Shown here in pieces: positions 32,779 to 41,463 of a stretch of DNA of 46,662 nucleotides (positions within the stretch are counted from its first letter, which is position 1; every line of letters begins with the position of its first letter). Both the position numbers and the translations under genes were made by a program. The notes beneath the pieces are model-generated. The model made no database searches. It was not told the DNA's origin and was given only the letters and a program-made list of their open reading frames with translations. The DNA comes from Pyrodictiaceae archaeon. Its GTDB lineage: Archaea > Thermoproteota > Thermoprotei_A > Sulfolobales > Pyrodictiaceae. The DNA lies in contig JAMOSW010000024.1 in assembly GCA_027062725.1 (NCBI GenBank), positions 1 to 46,662 of the forward strand, given 5' to 3'.

Positions 32779-34137
32779 TTGCCGAGGCGTGTGTTCGTGC
32801 TTGGCCTGGACTCTATGCCCCCCAGCGTCCTCTACGACGGAGGCGATGTCGGCGCCTTCGAGTACCTCCGGGGCCTCGTGGAGGAGGCACAGCGCTACCG
32901 TATGAGGAGCTGCCACCCGCCGATAACTGTCCCCGCGTGGATGGTGATGTTCACGGGGCGGACTCCCGGCGAGCTGGGCATCTACGGGTTCCGGCACCGG
33001 AGGCCCGGAGAGTTCGGCTACTATATAGTCAACAGCGGCTACATCCGCTACCCCACCCTCTGGGAAAGTCTTGGTCGCCGGGGGCTGCGTGTAGGCGTCT
33101 ACGGCGTGCCCCCGACCTATCCGCCGAAGCCCGTCCACGGGTTCCTGGTGACGGACTTCACCACACCGGGCCCAGACAAGCCCTACACGTTCCCGCCCTG
33201 GCTCCGCCGCGAGCTCGAGAGAACAACCGGGCCGACGATATTCGACATAGTCTACAGAAGCCACGACAAGGACCGTGTCGCGAGGGAACTCTTCCACATG
33301 CTGGAGAACCATCAGCGCCAGGTAGAGTACCTGGCCACGCGGAAGAACTGGGACTTCTTCGCCTATGTAGAGATAGCGGTTGATCGTGCACACCATGCTT
33401 TCTGGAAGTATTTTGACCAGAGCCACCCAAGGTACGAGGAGCACCCCGAGTACAGCCGCGTCATACCAGAGCTATACCGAAGGATAGACAAATGGTTCGA
33501 GAAGCTCCACAAGCAGCTCCCCCGGGACACGGTAGTTGTCATAGTCAGCGACCACGGCATAAAATCTATGAAGGGTGCGTTCGCGATAAACCAGTGGCTC
33601 GCGGAGCAGGGCTACCTAAAGCTAAAGGTAGACCTGTCGGGCTTGAAGCCGGGCACAGACCTACGCGAGGACATGATAGACTGGGGCGGCACAATAGCGT
33701 GGGCCTGGGGCGGCTACTACAGCAGGCTCTTCATAAACCTCAAGGGCCGGGAGAAGCACGGAACCGTGGAGCCCAAGTACTACGAGGAGACAGTCAAACA
33801 GATCAAGAAAGACATCGAGAAGATAAGGGGCCCCAACGGGGAGAGCTGGCAGAACATGGCTTACCGCCCAGAGGAGCTCTACCCCGAGGTCAACGGCGAC
33901 GCGCCAGACCTCATGGTGTACCTGGACGACCTCTGGTGGCGCCCTGCGGGCACCATCGGCTGGCCCAGCCCATACCTGGAGGAAAACGACAGGGGCCCCG
34001 ACGACGCGGTCCACGACTGGTTTGGCGTCTACGCGGTCTACGACCCCGAGGGGACAATCGGCAAGGGGGACCAGGGGGAGATACAGATACACGAGATAAG
34101 GCGCCATCTAGAGGAGATAGTACTGTCAAGGCAGTAA
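32779..34137 (+). CDS. Type I phosphodiesterase / nucleotide pyrophosphatase superfamily protein
   Basis: From a TTG at 32779 the protein is 452 residues. VFVLGLDSMPPSVL opens the fold with the first metal Asp, and CHPPITVPAWMVMFTGRTPG holds the Thr nucleophile (ITVPAW) typical of this alkaline phosphatase superfamily branch. VIVSDHGIKSMKGAFAINQW gives the later metal ligands (DH). The C-terminus ends HDWFGVYAVYDPEG. It could cleave nucleotides such as APS or PAPS, or sugar nucleotides. It follows the DHH gene and converges on APS kinase. Confidence 0.85.
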   Translation: MPRRVFVLGLDSMPPSVLYDGGDVGAFEYLRGLVEEAQRYRMRSCHPPITVPAWMVMFTGRTPGELGIYGFRHRRPGEFGYYIVNSGYIRYPTLWESLGRRGLRVGVYGVPPTYPPKPVHGFLVTDFTTPGPDKPYTFPPWLRRELERTTGPTIFDIVYRSHDKDRVARELFHMLENHQRQVEYLATRKNWDFFAYVEIAVDRAHHAFWKYFDQSHPRYEEHPEYSRVIPELYRRIDKWFEKLHKQLPRDTVVVIVSDHGIKSMKGAFAINQWLAEQGYLKLKVDLSGLKPGTDLREDMIDWGGTIAWAWGGYYSRLFINLKGREKHGTVEPKYYEETVKQIKKDIEKIRGPNGESWQNMAYRPEELYPEVNGDAPDLMVYLDDLWWRPAGTIGWPSPYLEENDRGPDDAVHDWFGVYAVYDPEGTIGKGDQGEIQIHEIRRHLEEIVLSRQ

Positions 34138-34157
34138 CTCGACGCCACCGAGCGGCC

Positions 34158-34715
34158 TTACGCCTCTTCCCCAATATACTCCATCACTTTGGCTAACAGC
34201 TTCTCCACGTTTGTCTCAACGGTGTCCTCTACAGTGTCGAGGACTAGGTCAGGGTTCTCCGGGGGCTCATAGGGGTCCGTTATGCCCGTGAAGTGGCTTA
34301 TCTCGCCACGCAGAGCCTTCCTGTAGAGCCCCTTCGGGTCCCTCCTGATGCACTCCTCCACGGAACACCTCACGTAGACCTCAACAAAGGGGACATCCTC
34401 TTCAATTATCTTCCGAACCTCCTCGCGCACAGCGCGGTACGGAGAAACGAAGCTAGCGAACACTATGACGCCATTCCTGGCGAGGAGGCGCGCTATCCAC
34501 GCGACACGAAGGAGATGCCTTCGCCGCTCCTCACGTGTGAACCCTGCATCTGGGTTAATCGTCTTCCTAACCCAGTCGCCGTCAAGCACCTCAACGCGGT
34601 ACCCCTTGCGGCGGAGCTCCTCCGCCGCGCGGGTGGCGAGAGTGGTTTTCCCGCTACCTGGGAGCCCAGTCAGCCAGACAACAAGCCCCTTCTCCAAGCA
34701 CCGCGGCTCGGCCAT
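34158..34715 (-). CDS. cysC: Adenylylsulfate (APS) kinase
   Basis: A 185-residue kinase that phosphorylates APS to PAPS. WLTGLPGSGKTTLATRAAEE is the P-loop, EVLDGDWVRKTINPDAGFTR matches the family's DGD motif, and VIVFASFVSPYRAVREEVRK is the APS-binding stretch. YRKALRGEISHFTGITDPYE also fits. A GGGGTGA ribosome site precedes the ATG. It faces the sat-DHH-phosphodiesterase row tail to tail. The region 34716-34938 upstream holds no supported gene. Confidence 0.93.
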   Translation of the reverse strand: MAEPRCLEKGLVVWLTGLPGSGKTTLATRAAEELRRKGYRVEVLDGDWVRKTINPDAGFTREERRRHLLRVAWIARLLARNGVIVFASFVSPYRAVREEVRKIIEEDVPFVEVYVRCSVEECIRRDPKGLYRKALRGEISHFTGITDPYEPPENPDLVLDTVEDTVETNVEKLLAKVMEYIGEEA

Positions 34716-34938
34716 CCCTTGCTGTCACCCCACGCCTACGGACGGCAACATACACGCTGGTCCGGCAATAACGGTGACCCAGCAGTGCCCCGAGGAGTGG
34801 AGGGCTGCAGGAGAAGAAGTAGACCTGCCGGGTAGGGCTCAGTGTTTCCGGCTCTCCACATCCCCGCCCCGCGGCGGATAGAGAGACCCTCTTATCCATC
34901 ACCGCCTTCGCGTCACAGAATGCGCCCCCAGGGGCCTC

Positions 34939-35815
34939 TTAACCCCTACCTCCGGTGCAAGGCCCCGCCACGGGTTTTGACGCCTCGTGCAGCGCCTCGG
35001 CGACACGTATGCCGGCGCTCCTCAGTGCCTCAACATTCTCCCTATACCCCCTGGCCGCGCCGACTATGGCCCCTGAGTGCCCCATCCTCTTGCCAGGCGG
35101 CGCGGTCCTCCCCGCTACGTAGGCAGCCACGGGCTTCGGGTAGCCCTCTCTACGAGCCGTGCCGCTCTCTCCTCCATGTCGCCCCGACCTCGCCAATAAG
35201 GAGGATAGCCTCTACGGTGTCGTCGCGCGCCGCATCTTCGAGGTCGTCGATGAAGTCGTAGCCTACCAGCGGGTCGCCTCCCACGCCTAGTGCGGCCCTT
35301 TGCCCAATGCCTGCCCTTGAGAGCATCGAGGCTATCTCGTAAGTCAGTGTGCCGCTCCTAGAGAAAAGCTGCAACACGGCCAGAGGTAAACGCCTCCGGA
35401 GGCATGATGCCGTACTTGGCTACCCAAGGCACTATTGCCCCCGGCATGTTAGGTCTCACCACGTAGCTGCCCCTCATGCGCGCATATGAAAAAGGAAACC
35501 TATCGCGTCATGGACCGGTATGTGCTCGGTGATAACGATGACGGCCCTGACTACAGCATCTACAGCCTCGTAGACCACGTCGGCGGCGCCGGCAGCAGGC
35601 ACAAACACTACAGAAACCAAAGCCTCCGGGTGCTCAGCCACAGCCTCCTCAACACTATCATAGACGGAGACTCCATTGACAACGGCGCCGCCTTTGCCGG
35701 ATGTAACCCTGGCCACCACCCGTGCATCCATGGTCGAGCATCAGCCGCGTATGCAGCCTCCCCTGCCGGCCCGTAACCCCCATGCGCATCGACGCGGGGC
35801 GATGAGTAGTGCAGT
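34939..35815 (-). pseudogene. sucD relic: succinate-CoA ligase alpha subunit, frameshifted
   Basis: Recognisable pieces occur in order but different frames. Near 35780-35725: GVTGRQGRLHTRLMLDHG (N-terminal CoA-binding). 35731-35474: VTSGKGGAVVNGVSVYDSVE to VITEHIPVHDAIGF. About 35470-35380: PNMPGAIVPWVAKYGIMPPE. 35375-35180: SRSGTLTYEIASMLSRAGIG with GGDPLVGYDFIDDL. 35160-34945: [20 protein letters not shown], including the phospho-His in GHSGAI. Nearly the whole protein is present, so loss is relatively recent. At least three frameshifts separate the pieces. It would have paired with the sucC relic upstream. Confidence 0.85.
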
Positions 35816-35829
35816 CCCAGTAGTCTGCT

Positions 35830-36330
35830 GGACAAAGGAGTTCTCGCTCCGCATCGTCTTGAAGAGAGTAGGTTATGGCGGCACGCGCGGCATCCACAAG
35901 GTCATGATAGGTCTTGATGTCGGTCTTCCTCAGAACCTCGACGTCCTCCCTGGCTGTACCGTCCTCCATCTTTACCACAAGGGGCTTAGAGAACTACCCA
36001 CCGTCAAGGCGCCTCCACAATACCGCGGGCCCCTCGTCGCAACGCGTTATGTCGCCAAACATACTCATAGGAACACTCCTAGTCACTACATTGCGGCCTA
36101 GGATGTTGAAGGCAGCCTTCATGTGCTCAGCTGAAGCGCTGCCGCCTAGGTCAAGGAACAAGGAACGACGCGACAATATCCATACATAGTCGCTATTGTC
36201 AGAGCGGCGTCGTTGCCTACAACCACGACACCCTCACCGACTTCGACAAATGACAGCCTACGTCGTCAACGGCGAGGAACCGCTTCGCAACGAACTCGGG
36301 CAAACGCACATGCAGCCGCCCTCTACAACA
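35830..36330 (-). pseudogene. sucC relic: succinate-CoA ligase beta subunit, C-terminal part
   Basis: Pieces on the minus strand: near 36260-36190 FVEVGEGVVVVGNDAALTIA, 36155-36020 LDLGGSASAEHMKAAFNILG then SMFGDITRCDE (the conserved FGxITRCD), and 35978-35870 VKMEDGTAREDVEVLRKTDI. These are the C-terminal CoA-ligase domain of the beta subunit. They are split by frameshifts. The N-terminal ATP-grasp half (about 200 residues) is absent, because sequence upstream leads to the tRNA-Gly. The order sucC then sucD is the usual operon order. Confidence 0.82.
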
Positions 36331-36503
36331 ATTCTAATATAGCGTATGGCGAACAGCGGACCATTTTAATATAATAATACGATAATGTAGAAAAACATTA
36401 GATGTAGCGAACCGGCAGCCTGCAAGGCGCCGTAAACAAAAATACCGCCGCACCAGGCCGTCTACACACCTACGGCCGAGGGCCCTCCCGAGGAGCCCTG
36501 TAT

Positions 36504-36582
36504 GCGGCGGTCGTCTAGCCTGGACTAGGACGCCGGCCTTCCAAGCCGGCGATCCCGGGTTCAAATCCCGGCCGCCGCACCA
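36504..36582 (+). tRNA. tRNA-Gly (anticodon TCC)
   Basis: Acceptor GCGGCGG pairs with CCGCCGC. The D arm is GTCTAGCCTGGACTAGGAC, the anticodon stem CCGGC/GCCGG encloses CTTCCAA (anticodon TCC), and the T arm CCGGG/CCCGG encloses TTCAAAT. The discriminator is A and CCA is encoded at 36580-36582. There is no intron. Confidence 0.97.
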
Positions 36583-37148
36583 AACACAACCTTCTAGCCC
36601 GTTCCCCCGCTCCTCAGCTCCTCCATGTACCGGCGGGTTCCCGTGCCCTCCTCATTTCCGGCAGCCCTGTCCAGAGCCTCATTCTCTGGACGATAGAACA
36701 AGTAACAGCGGACATGGCAGCGACTTCTCTAAATGTCAAGCTCTCGTGGGCGGCGCGGCGCCTTAGACTCCGGTAGATACCGTGTTGGCTGTGTGCCCTA
36801 AGTTTTCGCGGCTAAACATCTTCTCTGACTTGCCGTGGACATCTGTAGCTACAACGGCTTTGCCGCTAGTGCGGCGTATGACGAGGTCGGCGTTTGGTTT
36901 CCCGGTACCCCTTTACAGCTAGCTCCTTCGGCGACTGGGCTGCCCATTTCGAGTAGTCACCGGCCCATAAGCGCTCTCTGGGCGAGTAAATACGTCACGA
37001 TTAGCGTGATTGCATACTACCGCTAGAGTTGCGGTGCTCCGCCCCCTCTCAGTAACGTGTGACATGTCTTGCAATCTCCAGGGCGCTGAGACGGCATCTA
37101 ATGTATGGTTAGTTTTATAGTTTTAATAATCAAAAATAATATCTTTAA

Positions 37149-37157
37149 ACTATATAA
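37149..37157 (+). promoter_or_regulatory. Strong TATA-like element
   Basis: CTATATAAG lies within very AT-rich DNA; a transcript would start near 37180, about 35 bases before the inverted repeat. No gene follows, so it may drive a small RNA or be a relic. Confidence 0.4.
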
Positions 37158-37213
37158 GGATTGAAGCATAGTAGTAATACATTCATTATTGAACTAGACA
37201 GCTTCCAGAGCTG

Positions 37214-37258
37214 CTTCATCGCCTCCCGTCTCAGCGCCCCCTGCCAGAGGCGATGAAG
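37214..37258. repeat. Perfect 12-bp inverted repeat
   Basis: CTTCATCGCCTC (37214-37225) and GAGGCGATGAAG (37247-37258) are perfect complements around a 21-base loop. It could be the hairpin of a small RNA, a terminator or an end of a degraded element. Confidence 0.55.
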
Positions 37259-37687
37259 TAGAGCTTGTGGTGGAGAAGCGGGTGGGAGAACAATCTCCGA
37301 AGGCTTCCTCTCGGCATGCTCAGTCTACGCCTGGAATAGGCCATGGCTGGGCTTGCGTGCTGGCAGAGAAGAAGAACACATGTCCTATAGAGTCAGTAGC
37401 GACAGTCAGCGTAGCCTGCTCAGCATCGGCCTCCCTGGCCTCCACCATACGCCATCGGCAACCCTAAAGTAGAGCTTCGTCGTTCTCAACTATGACAACT
37501 ATGCCCTTGCTGACACCAGAGCCAAGGTGGCGTATGTAGTCGTCTCGGGAGGCCTCCTCGCATAGTCTCCGCGTCTACTCTAGGCTAGGGAGCTTCCGCC
37601 AAGCCGGCCAGCCGGCTTGGGCATCGAAGGAGATGGGGGAGTTATCCTTATAGGGGCCTCGACCGTGGCCAGTTGTCTTCACGGTGC

Positions 37688-37762
37688 GCCGCCGTAGCTC
37701 AGCGGGAGAGCGCCCGGCTGAAGACCGGGCGGTCCGGGGTTCGAATCCCCGCGGCGGCACCA
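37688..37762 (+). tRNA. tRNA-Phe (anticodon GAA)
   Basis: Acceptor GCCGCCG pairs with CGGCGGC. The D arm is GCTCAGCGGGAGAGC, the anticodon stem CCCGG/CCGGG encloses CTGAAGA (anticodon GAA), and the T arm CGGGG/CCCCG encloses TTCGAAT. The discriminator is A and CCA is encoded at 37760-37762. There is no intron. Confidence 0.97.
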
Positions 37763-38028
37763 ATATGGACCGCCCGGGAGTGGGGCTGTGCGCCCCTCCT
37801 GTCTCCTTGTCCTCTCGGGACTGTTTCTCCCACGTGTCTTGTCTTTGGATGGGTTCTCCGTTTTTCCCTGGGCGGGTGTCTGCCGATGATGTCGACTTGC
37901 CCAGAGGAGCCGTTGTTGGCTGTGAGCTGGTACCGTGGCGGCTGAGGCTCAATAGGGTTTTAGAGGGGGGTTGCTTGGTGTGGCGGCTGTGCCTGGGGGT
38001 TTGCCGGTAGCGGCTAGTGGGGTGGTTG

Positions 38029-38478
38029 GTGCTGAGCGAGCAGTACCGGTATATTGTGCGTATAGCTGGTGTGGATATACCGGGTGACATGAAGCTAGCT
38101 CATGGCCTTGCTCTCATAAAGGGTGTTGGGTATAACTTTGCGCTTGCCCTCTGCAGGCTCACTGGGCTTGACCCCGAGAAGCGTGTCGGGTTCCTAACCG
38201 ATGCTGAGGTCGAGAAGATAGAGAAGGCTCTCCGCGACCCGAAGGCCATAGGGATACCGTCCTGGATGCTGAACCGCCGCAAGGACTATGAGACAGGGAA
38301 GGACCTTCACCTGATAGGCGCTGACCTAATCTACTACGTGAGGCGCGACATCGAGCGCGAGAAGAGGATAAGGAGCTGGAGGGGTATCCGCCACGCCCTT
38401 GGCCTCAAGGTGCGTGGCCAGAGGACCGCTACCACGGGCCGTATCGGTATGACGGTTGGTGTGAAGAGGAGGAAGTAG
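38029..38478 (+). CDS. rps13: Ribosomal protein uS13
   Basis: Small-subunit head protein. YIVRIAGVDIPGDMKLAHGL is the N-terminal helix-two-turns-helix region, and RSWRGIRHALGLKVRGQRT is the conserved basic C-terminal part, ending GVKRRK. The frame opens at 38017 (GTG), but GTG at 38029 leaves a normal LSEQYRYIV start behind GGGGTGG. First gene of the archaeal alpha-like operon; a TATA-like GGGTTTTAGAG (37956-37966) lies upstream. Confidence 0.96.
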   Translation: MLSEQYRYIVRIAGVDIPGDMKLAHGLALIKGVGYNFALALCRLTGLDPEKRVGFLTDAEVEKIEKALRDPKAIGIPSWMLNRRKDYETGKDLHLIGADLIYYVRRDIEREKRIRSWRGIRHALGLKVRGQRTATTGRIGMTVGVKRRK

Positions 38479-38516
38479 CCCCAGGGATAAGGGATCTGTG
38501 TGGAGGGGGTTGAGCC

Positions 38517-39047
38517 GTGGGTGACCCAAAGAAGCCTCGTAAGAAGTGGCAGGGCCCTAAGCACCCCTGGATAAAGGAGAGGCTGGTCCGCGAGATCGAG
38601 TTGATGGGTAAGTACGGGCTGCGTAACAAGAAGGAGCTTTGGCGCCTGGAGACTCTGGCGAGGTACTTCCGTCACCGTGCTCGTGGCCTGCTGGCGCTGC
38701 CTCCGGAGATACGTGAGCAGGAGGAGAAGAGCCTTCTGGCCAGGCTGTTCGAGCTGGGCGTGCTCCCGGAGAACGCGACGCTTGACGACGTCCTCGGCCT
38801 CAATGCGGAGCATTTCCTTGAGAGGAGGCTGCAGACAATAGTGTACCGGAAGGGCCTGGCAAGGACTATCCACGAGGCAAGGCAGCTCATAGTGCATGGC
38901 CATATAGCGATAGCTGGGCGGCGCATAAGGAGCCCAGGCTACCTGGTGAAGCGTGAAGAGGAAGAGCTAGTGGACTACGCGCCTACCAGCCCCTACGCCG
39001 CCAAGACGGCGGAGCAGCAGGAGGGCAGTGAGGAGCTACAGGCCTAG
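38517..39047 (+). CDS. rps4: Ribosomal protein uS4
   Basis: Assembly-initiating 16S-binding protein of 176 residues. It begins [17 protein letters not shown], a typical archaeal start, and has the S4 RNA-binding domain [20 protein letters not shown] then [20 protein letters not shown] start follows GGAGGGGG. The C-terminal tail is acidic. Order after rps13 is conserved in archaea. Confidence 0.97.
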   Translation: MGDPKKPRKKWQGPKHPWIKERLVREIELMGKYGLRNKKELWRLETLARYFRHRARGLLALPPEIREQEEKSLLARLFELGVLPENATLDDVLGLNAEHFLERRLQTIVYRKGLARTIHEARQLIVHGHIAIAGRRIRSPGYLVKREEEELVDYAPTSPYAAKTAEQQEGSEELQA

Positions 39048-39105
39048 ATGCCTGCTTAAAAACTGGCTTGAGCGACCTCAGCGTCAGCGCGGGGTGAAGT
39101 AGGCC

Positions 39106-39507
39106 GTGGCGTTCCATGCCCGTGAGATAAAGTGGGGCGTTGCGCACATCTATTCAAGCTACAATAACACGATAATACACATTACCGACCTCACGGGTGC
39201 CGAGACGGTTGCCCGGACAAGCGGCGGCATGGTGGTCAAGGCCGACCGCGAGAAGCCTAGCCCCTATGCGGCGATGCTCGCTGCTAGCAGGGCTGCGCAG
39301 CAGGCAATGGAGCGCGGCATAATGGCGCTTCACATTAAGGTTCGTGCACCCGGAGGCCACGGCCCCAAGACGCCTGGGCCGGGTGCACAGGCGGCGATAC
39401 GTGCCCTGGCAAGAGCGGGCTTCATCATAGGCCGCATAGAGGATGCTACGCCGATACCCCACGACACGACCAGGAGGCCTGGCGGCCGCCGCGGCCGCCG
39501 CGTCTAA
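39106..39507 (+). CDS. rps11: Ribosomal protein uS11
   Basis: Platform protein of 133 residues. [19 protein letters not shown] opens the conserved fold; [20 protein letters not shown] and [20 protein letters not shown] follow, and the C-terminus [16 protein letters not shown] is the usual basic tail. GTG start after GGGGTGA. The gap to rpoD (39508-39674) holds GC-rich sequence and GTCTTTTTAGAC (39622-39633), a possible internal promoter. Confidence 0.97.
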   Translation: MAFHAREIKWGVAHIYSSYNNTIIHITDLTGAETVARTSGGMVVKADREKPSPYAAMLAASRAAQQAMERGIMALHIKVRAPGGHGPKTPGPGAQAAIRALARAGFIIGRIEDATPIPHDTTRRPGGRRGRRV

Positions 39508-39674
39508 GGGCAGCCGAGCGGTCTTTCCCCCGGGGCGGCTGACATCTGCCGGCACGCCCCGCTCCCTGTCTGGGCATGCTTCCCCGTCCTTAGGGGTGGC
39601 TCGCTGCGCTCCCTGCGGGCTGTCTTTTTAGACGGCTGAGCCGCTGTTGTGGCTTTGTTCTCCAGGGTGGCTAG

Positions 39675-40520
39675 GTGTTGGCCGCTATGAGGGTCTGCTT
39701 GCTTGAGGAGTCACGTGAGCGTCTGCGTGCCCTCGTTGAGGGTGCTCCTCTTCCTCTCGTGAACGCGCTTAGACGTGCAGCCTATACCGACGTCCCGGTA
39801 ATGGCTATAGACTATGTAGAGGTTTTCGAGAACAACACGGTACTGTACGACGAGATTATCGCCCATAGGCTTGGCCTCCTCCCCTTGACTAGCGAGGAGG
39901 CGCTCGAGAAGTACAAGCGGCCCGAGGAGTGTGCGGAGGCGGAGCTGGGCGACCCCGACTGCTACGCGGTTCTCCGCCTCGAAGTGGAGACTGGCGCCAA
40001 CGAGGAGCGGATGGTGTACAGCGGGGACCTTGAGCCTCAGGATCCGGATGTGAGGCCGGTCTACCCTAACATGCCGATAGTGCTTATGGCTCCGGAGCAG
40101 AGGCTCCGTATGCAGGCCTACGCCAGGCTAGGCTATGGGAAGGAACATGCCAAGTGGATGCCGGTCAGTGTGGCTGCTCACCGCTATCTACCTATAGTCG
40201 AGTTTGATGTAGAGAAGATGAGTGAGGAGTGCATGTCATGCATTGAGTCGGCTTACCCGTGGCTTGCCGAGCGCCTAAGGAGCATGGGGAGGGGGCGCCT
40301 GGAGCTTCTCGAGGACATGAATAGCTCGGCTCTCTACTGGTGCGCGAGGAAGAAGTGTAGGGAGGGCTTAAGGCTAAGGTTTGACGAGGGCAGGTTCATA
40401 GTGAAGATAGAGTCTACTGGCGCGCTGCCGGCGCGGAGGATAGTTGTTGAGGCGCTCCGGGCGGTTGCTAGGAAGGCTGAAAACCTCCTAGCCGAGCTGG
40501 AGGGGCTGCGTCGGGAGTAG
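39675..40520 (+). CDS. rpo3: RNA polymerase subunit Rpo3 (RpoD)
   Basis: Alpha-like assembly subunit, 281 residues. LPLVNALRRAAYTDVPVMAI and TVLYDEIIAHRLGLLPLTS are the dimerisation motifs shared with bacterial alpha. A central insert contains Cys in EECMSCIESA and YWCARKKCREG, which fits the Fe-S ferredoxin-like domain present in many archaeal Rpo3 proteins. Start is GTG 39675 or, with GGTG well placed, ATG 39687. Confidence 0.96.
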   Translation: MLAAMRVCLLEESRERLRALVEGAPLPLVNALRRAAYTDVPVMAIDYVEVFENNTVLYDEIIAHRLGLLPLTSEEALEKYKRPEECAEAELGDPDCYAVLRLEVETGANEERMVYSGDLEPQDPDVRPVYPNMPIVLMAPEQRLRMQAYARLGYGKEHAKWMPVSVAAHRYLPIVEFDVEKMSEECMSCIESAYPWLAERLRSMGRGRLELLEDMNSSALYWCARKKCREGLRLRFDEGRFIVKIESTGALPARRIVVEALRAVARKAENLLAELEGLRRE

Positions 40521-40562
40521 ACAGCGGGCGCTGCTGTGTAGAGATGTGGGGTGACCTCCGGG

Positions 40563-40934
40563 ATGCAGACCACTAAGAGGGTCATATCGACCAATATAGT
40601 TGTGCGGAAGACCATTAGGGAGCTGAGGAAGGCCGCTAACCAGAACAACGCAGCCATATGGGACTATGTCGCCGAGCTCATAGAGCGGCCCCGGAGGCTG
40701 CGCTTCGCGGTCAACGTCAGCAAGATAAACAGGTACACGAAGCCCGGCGAGGTCGTCGTTGTGCCGGGTAAGGTGCTAGGCGCCGGGAGGCTTGACCACC
40801 CTGTCACGGTTGCGGCGCTTGGCTTCAGCGAGCAGGCGGTAGAGAAGATACGTGCAGCCGGAGGCCGTGTGCTGCACATACTTCAGCTTATCCGCGAGAA
40901 TCCCCGTGGCAGTGGGGTCAGGATTATCATATAA
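40563..40934 (+). CDS. rpl18e: Ribosomal protein eL18
   Basis: A 123-residue protein from the ATG at 40563, eight bases after GGGTGA. VRKTIRELRKAANQNNAAIW is the conserved opening, and VVVPGKVLGAGRLDHPVTVA and ENPRGSGVRII are hallmarks. The frame opens four codons earlier with GTG. Position between rpo3 and rpl13 is the archaeal order. Confidence 0.96.
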   Translation: MQTTKRVISTNIVVRKTIRELRKAANQNNAAIWDYVAELIERPRRLRFAVNVSKINRYTKPGEVVVVPGKVLGAGRLDHPVTVAALGFSEQAVEKIRAAGGRVLHILQLIRENPRGSGVRIII

Positions 40935-40971
40935 AGCTCGGGTCTCGCCCCGCCGCGTTGTCTAGGGGTGC

Positions 40972-41463
40972 ATGCTGATGGCCGCGGTTCGTGTCGCAGC
41001 CCCTAAGCCGCCTGAGAGGGTTCTCTACGTTGACGCTACCGACCAGATACTTGGGAGGATGGCTGCCGAGGTCGCAAAGAGGCTACTTGAGGGCTACAGG
41101 GTGTACATTGTTAACGCGGAGAAGGCTGTTGTCAGCGGCGAGCCCCTGCGTGTGATAAAGAGTTACCAGATATGGCTGCAGCTCCACGTCCATGTGAACC
41201 CCTACAAGTGGGCCCCTCATCGTCCCCGCACGCCGACGATGATGGTGAAGAAGGCTGTGCTGGGGATGCTGCCGAGGAGTAAACAGAAGGGCCGCGAGGC
41301 GGCCCGCCGCCTCCGTGTATACATAGGTGTGCCCCATGAGCTTGAGGGTAAACAGTTCGTCCGCTTCAAATTCGCTGACGCGTCGAGGCTGGGTCACAAG
41401 TTTATACGTGTAGGTGAGATCGCGAGGCAGCTTGGCTGGAAAGGGGTGAGGAGTAGGCCATGA
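40972..41463 (+). CDS. rpl13: Ribosomal protein uL13
   Basis: A 163-residue protein. YVDATDQILGRMAAEVAKRL is the N-terminal signature, and GMLPRSKQKGREAARRLRVY the conserved loop. ATG after GGGGTG. Its stop overlaps the rps9 start as ATGA, so the two are translationally coupled. Confidence 0.97.
   Translation: MLMAAVRVAAPKPPERVLYVDATDQILGRMAAEVAKRLLEGYRVYIVNAEKAVVSGEPLRVIKSYQIWLQLHVHVNPYKWAPHRPRTPTMMVKKAVLGMLPRSKQKGREAARRLRVYIGVPHELEGKQFVRFKFADASRLGHKFIRVGEIARQLGWKGVRSRP

Larger units (their letters stand above)
36583..37687. other. About 1.1 kb without an intact gene between two tRNAs
   Basis: No frame here looks like a full protein. On the minus strand, short protein-like runs appear in different frames, for example NADLVIRRTSGKAVVATDVH near 36885-36825 and SKGIVVIVENDEALL near 37525-37480, suggesting decayed genes of unknown kind. 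An AT-rich block (37108-37195) contains CTATATAAG at 37149-37157, a strong TATA box on the plus strand, followed by the inverted repeat at 37214. No known gene or RNA is recognised. Confidence 0.45.

Noticed and set aside
35474-35978. Small separate proteins in the 34.9-36.2 kb region
   Set aside because: Their sequences join in order into SucD and SucC, so they are pieces of broken genes.
37884-37949. Possible C/D box sRNA upstream of rps13 (ATGATGT ... CTGA, with flanking GCC/GGC)
   Set aside because: The C box differs from consensus at its last base and no convincing internal C'/D' pair is present.
37684-38010. Open frame spanning tRNA-Phe and the rps13 leader
   Set aside because: It covers the entire tRNA gene and lacks protein-like composition.
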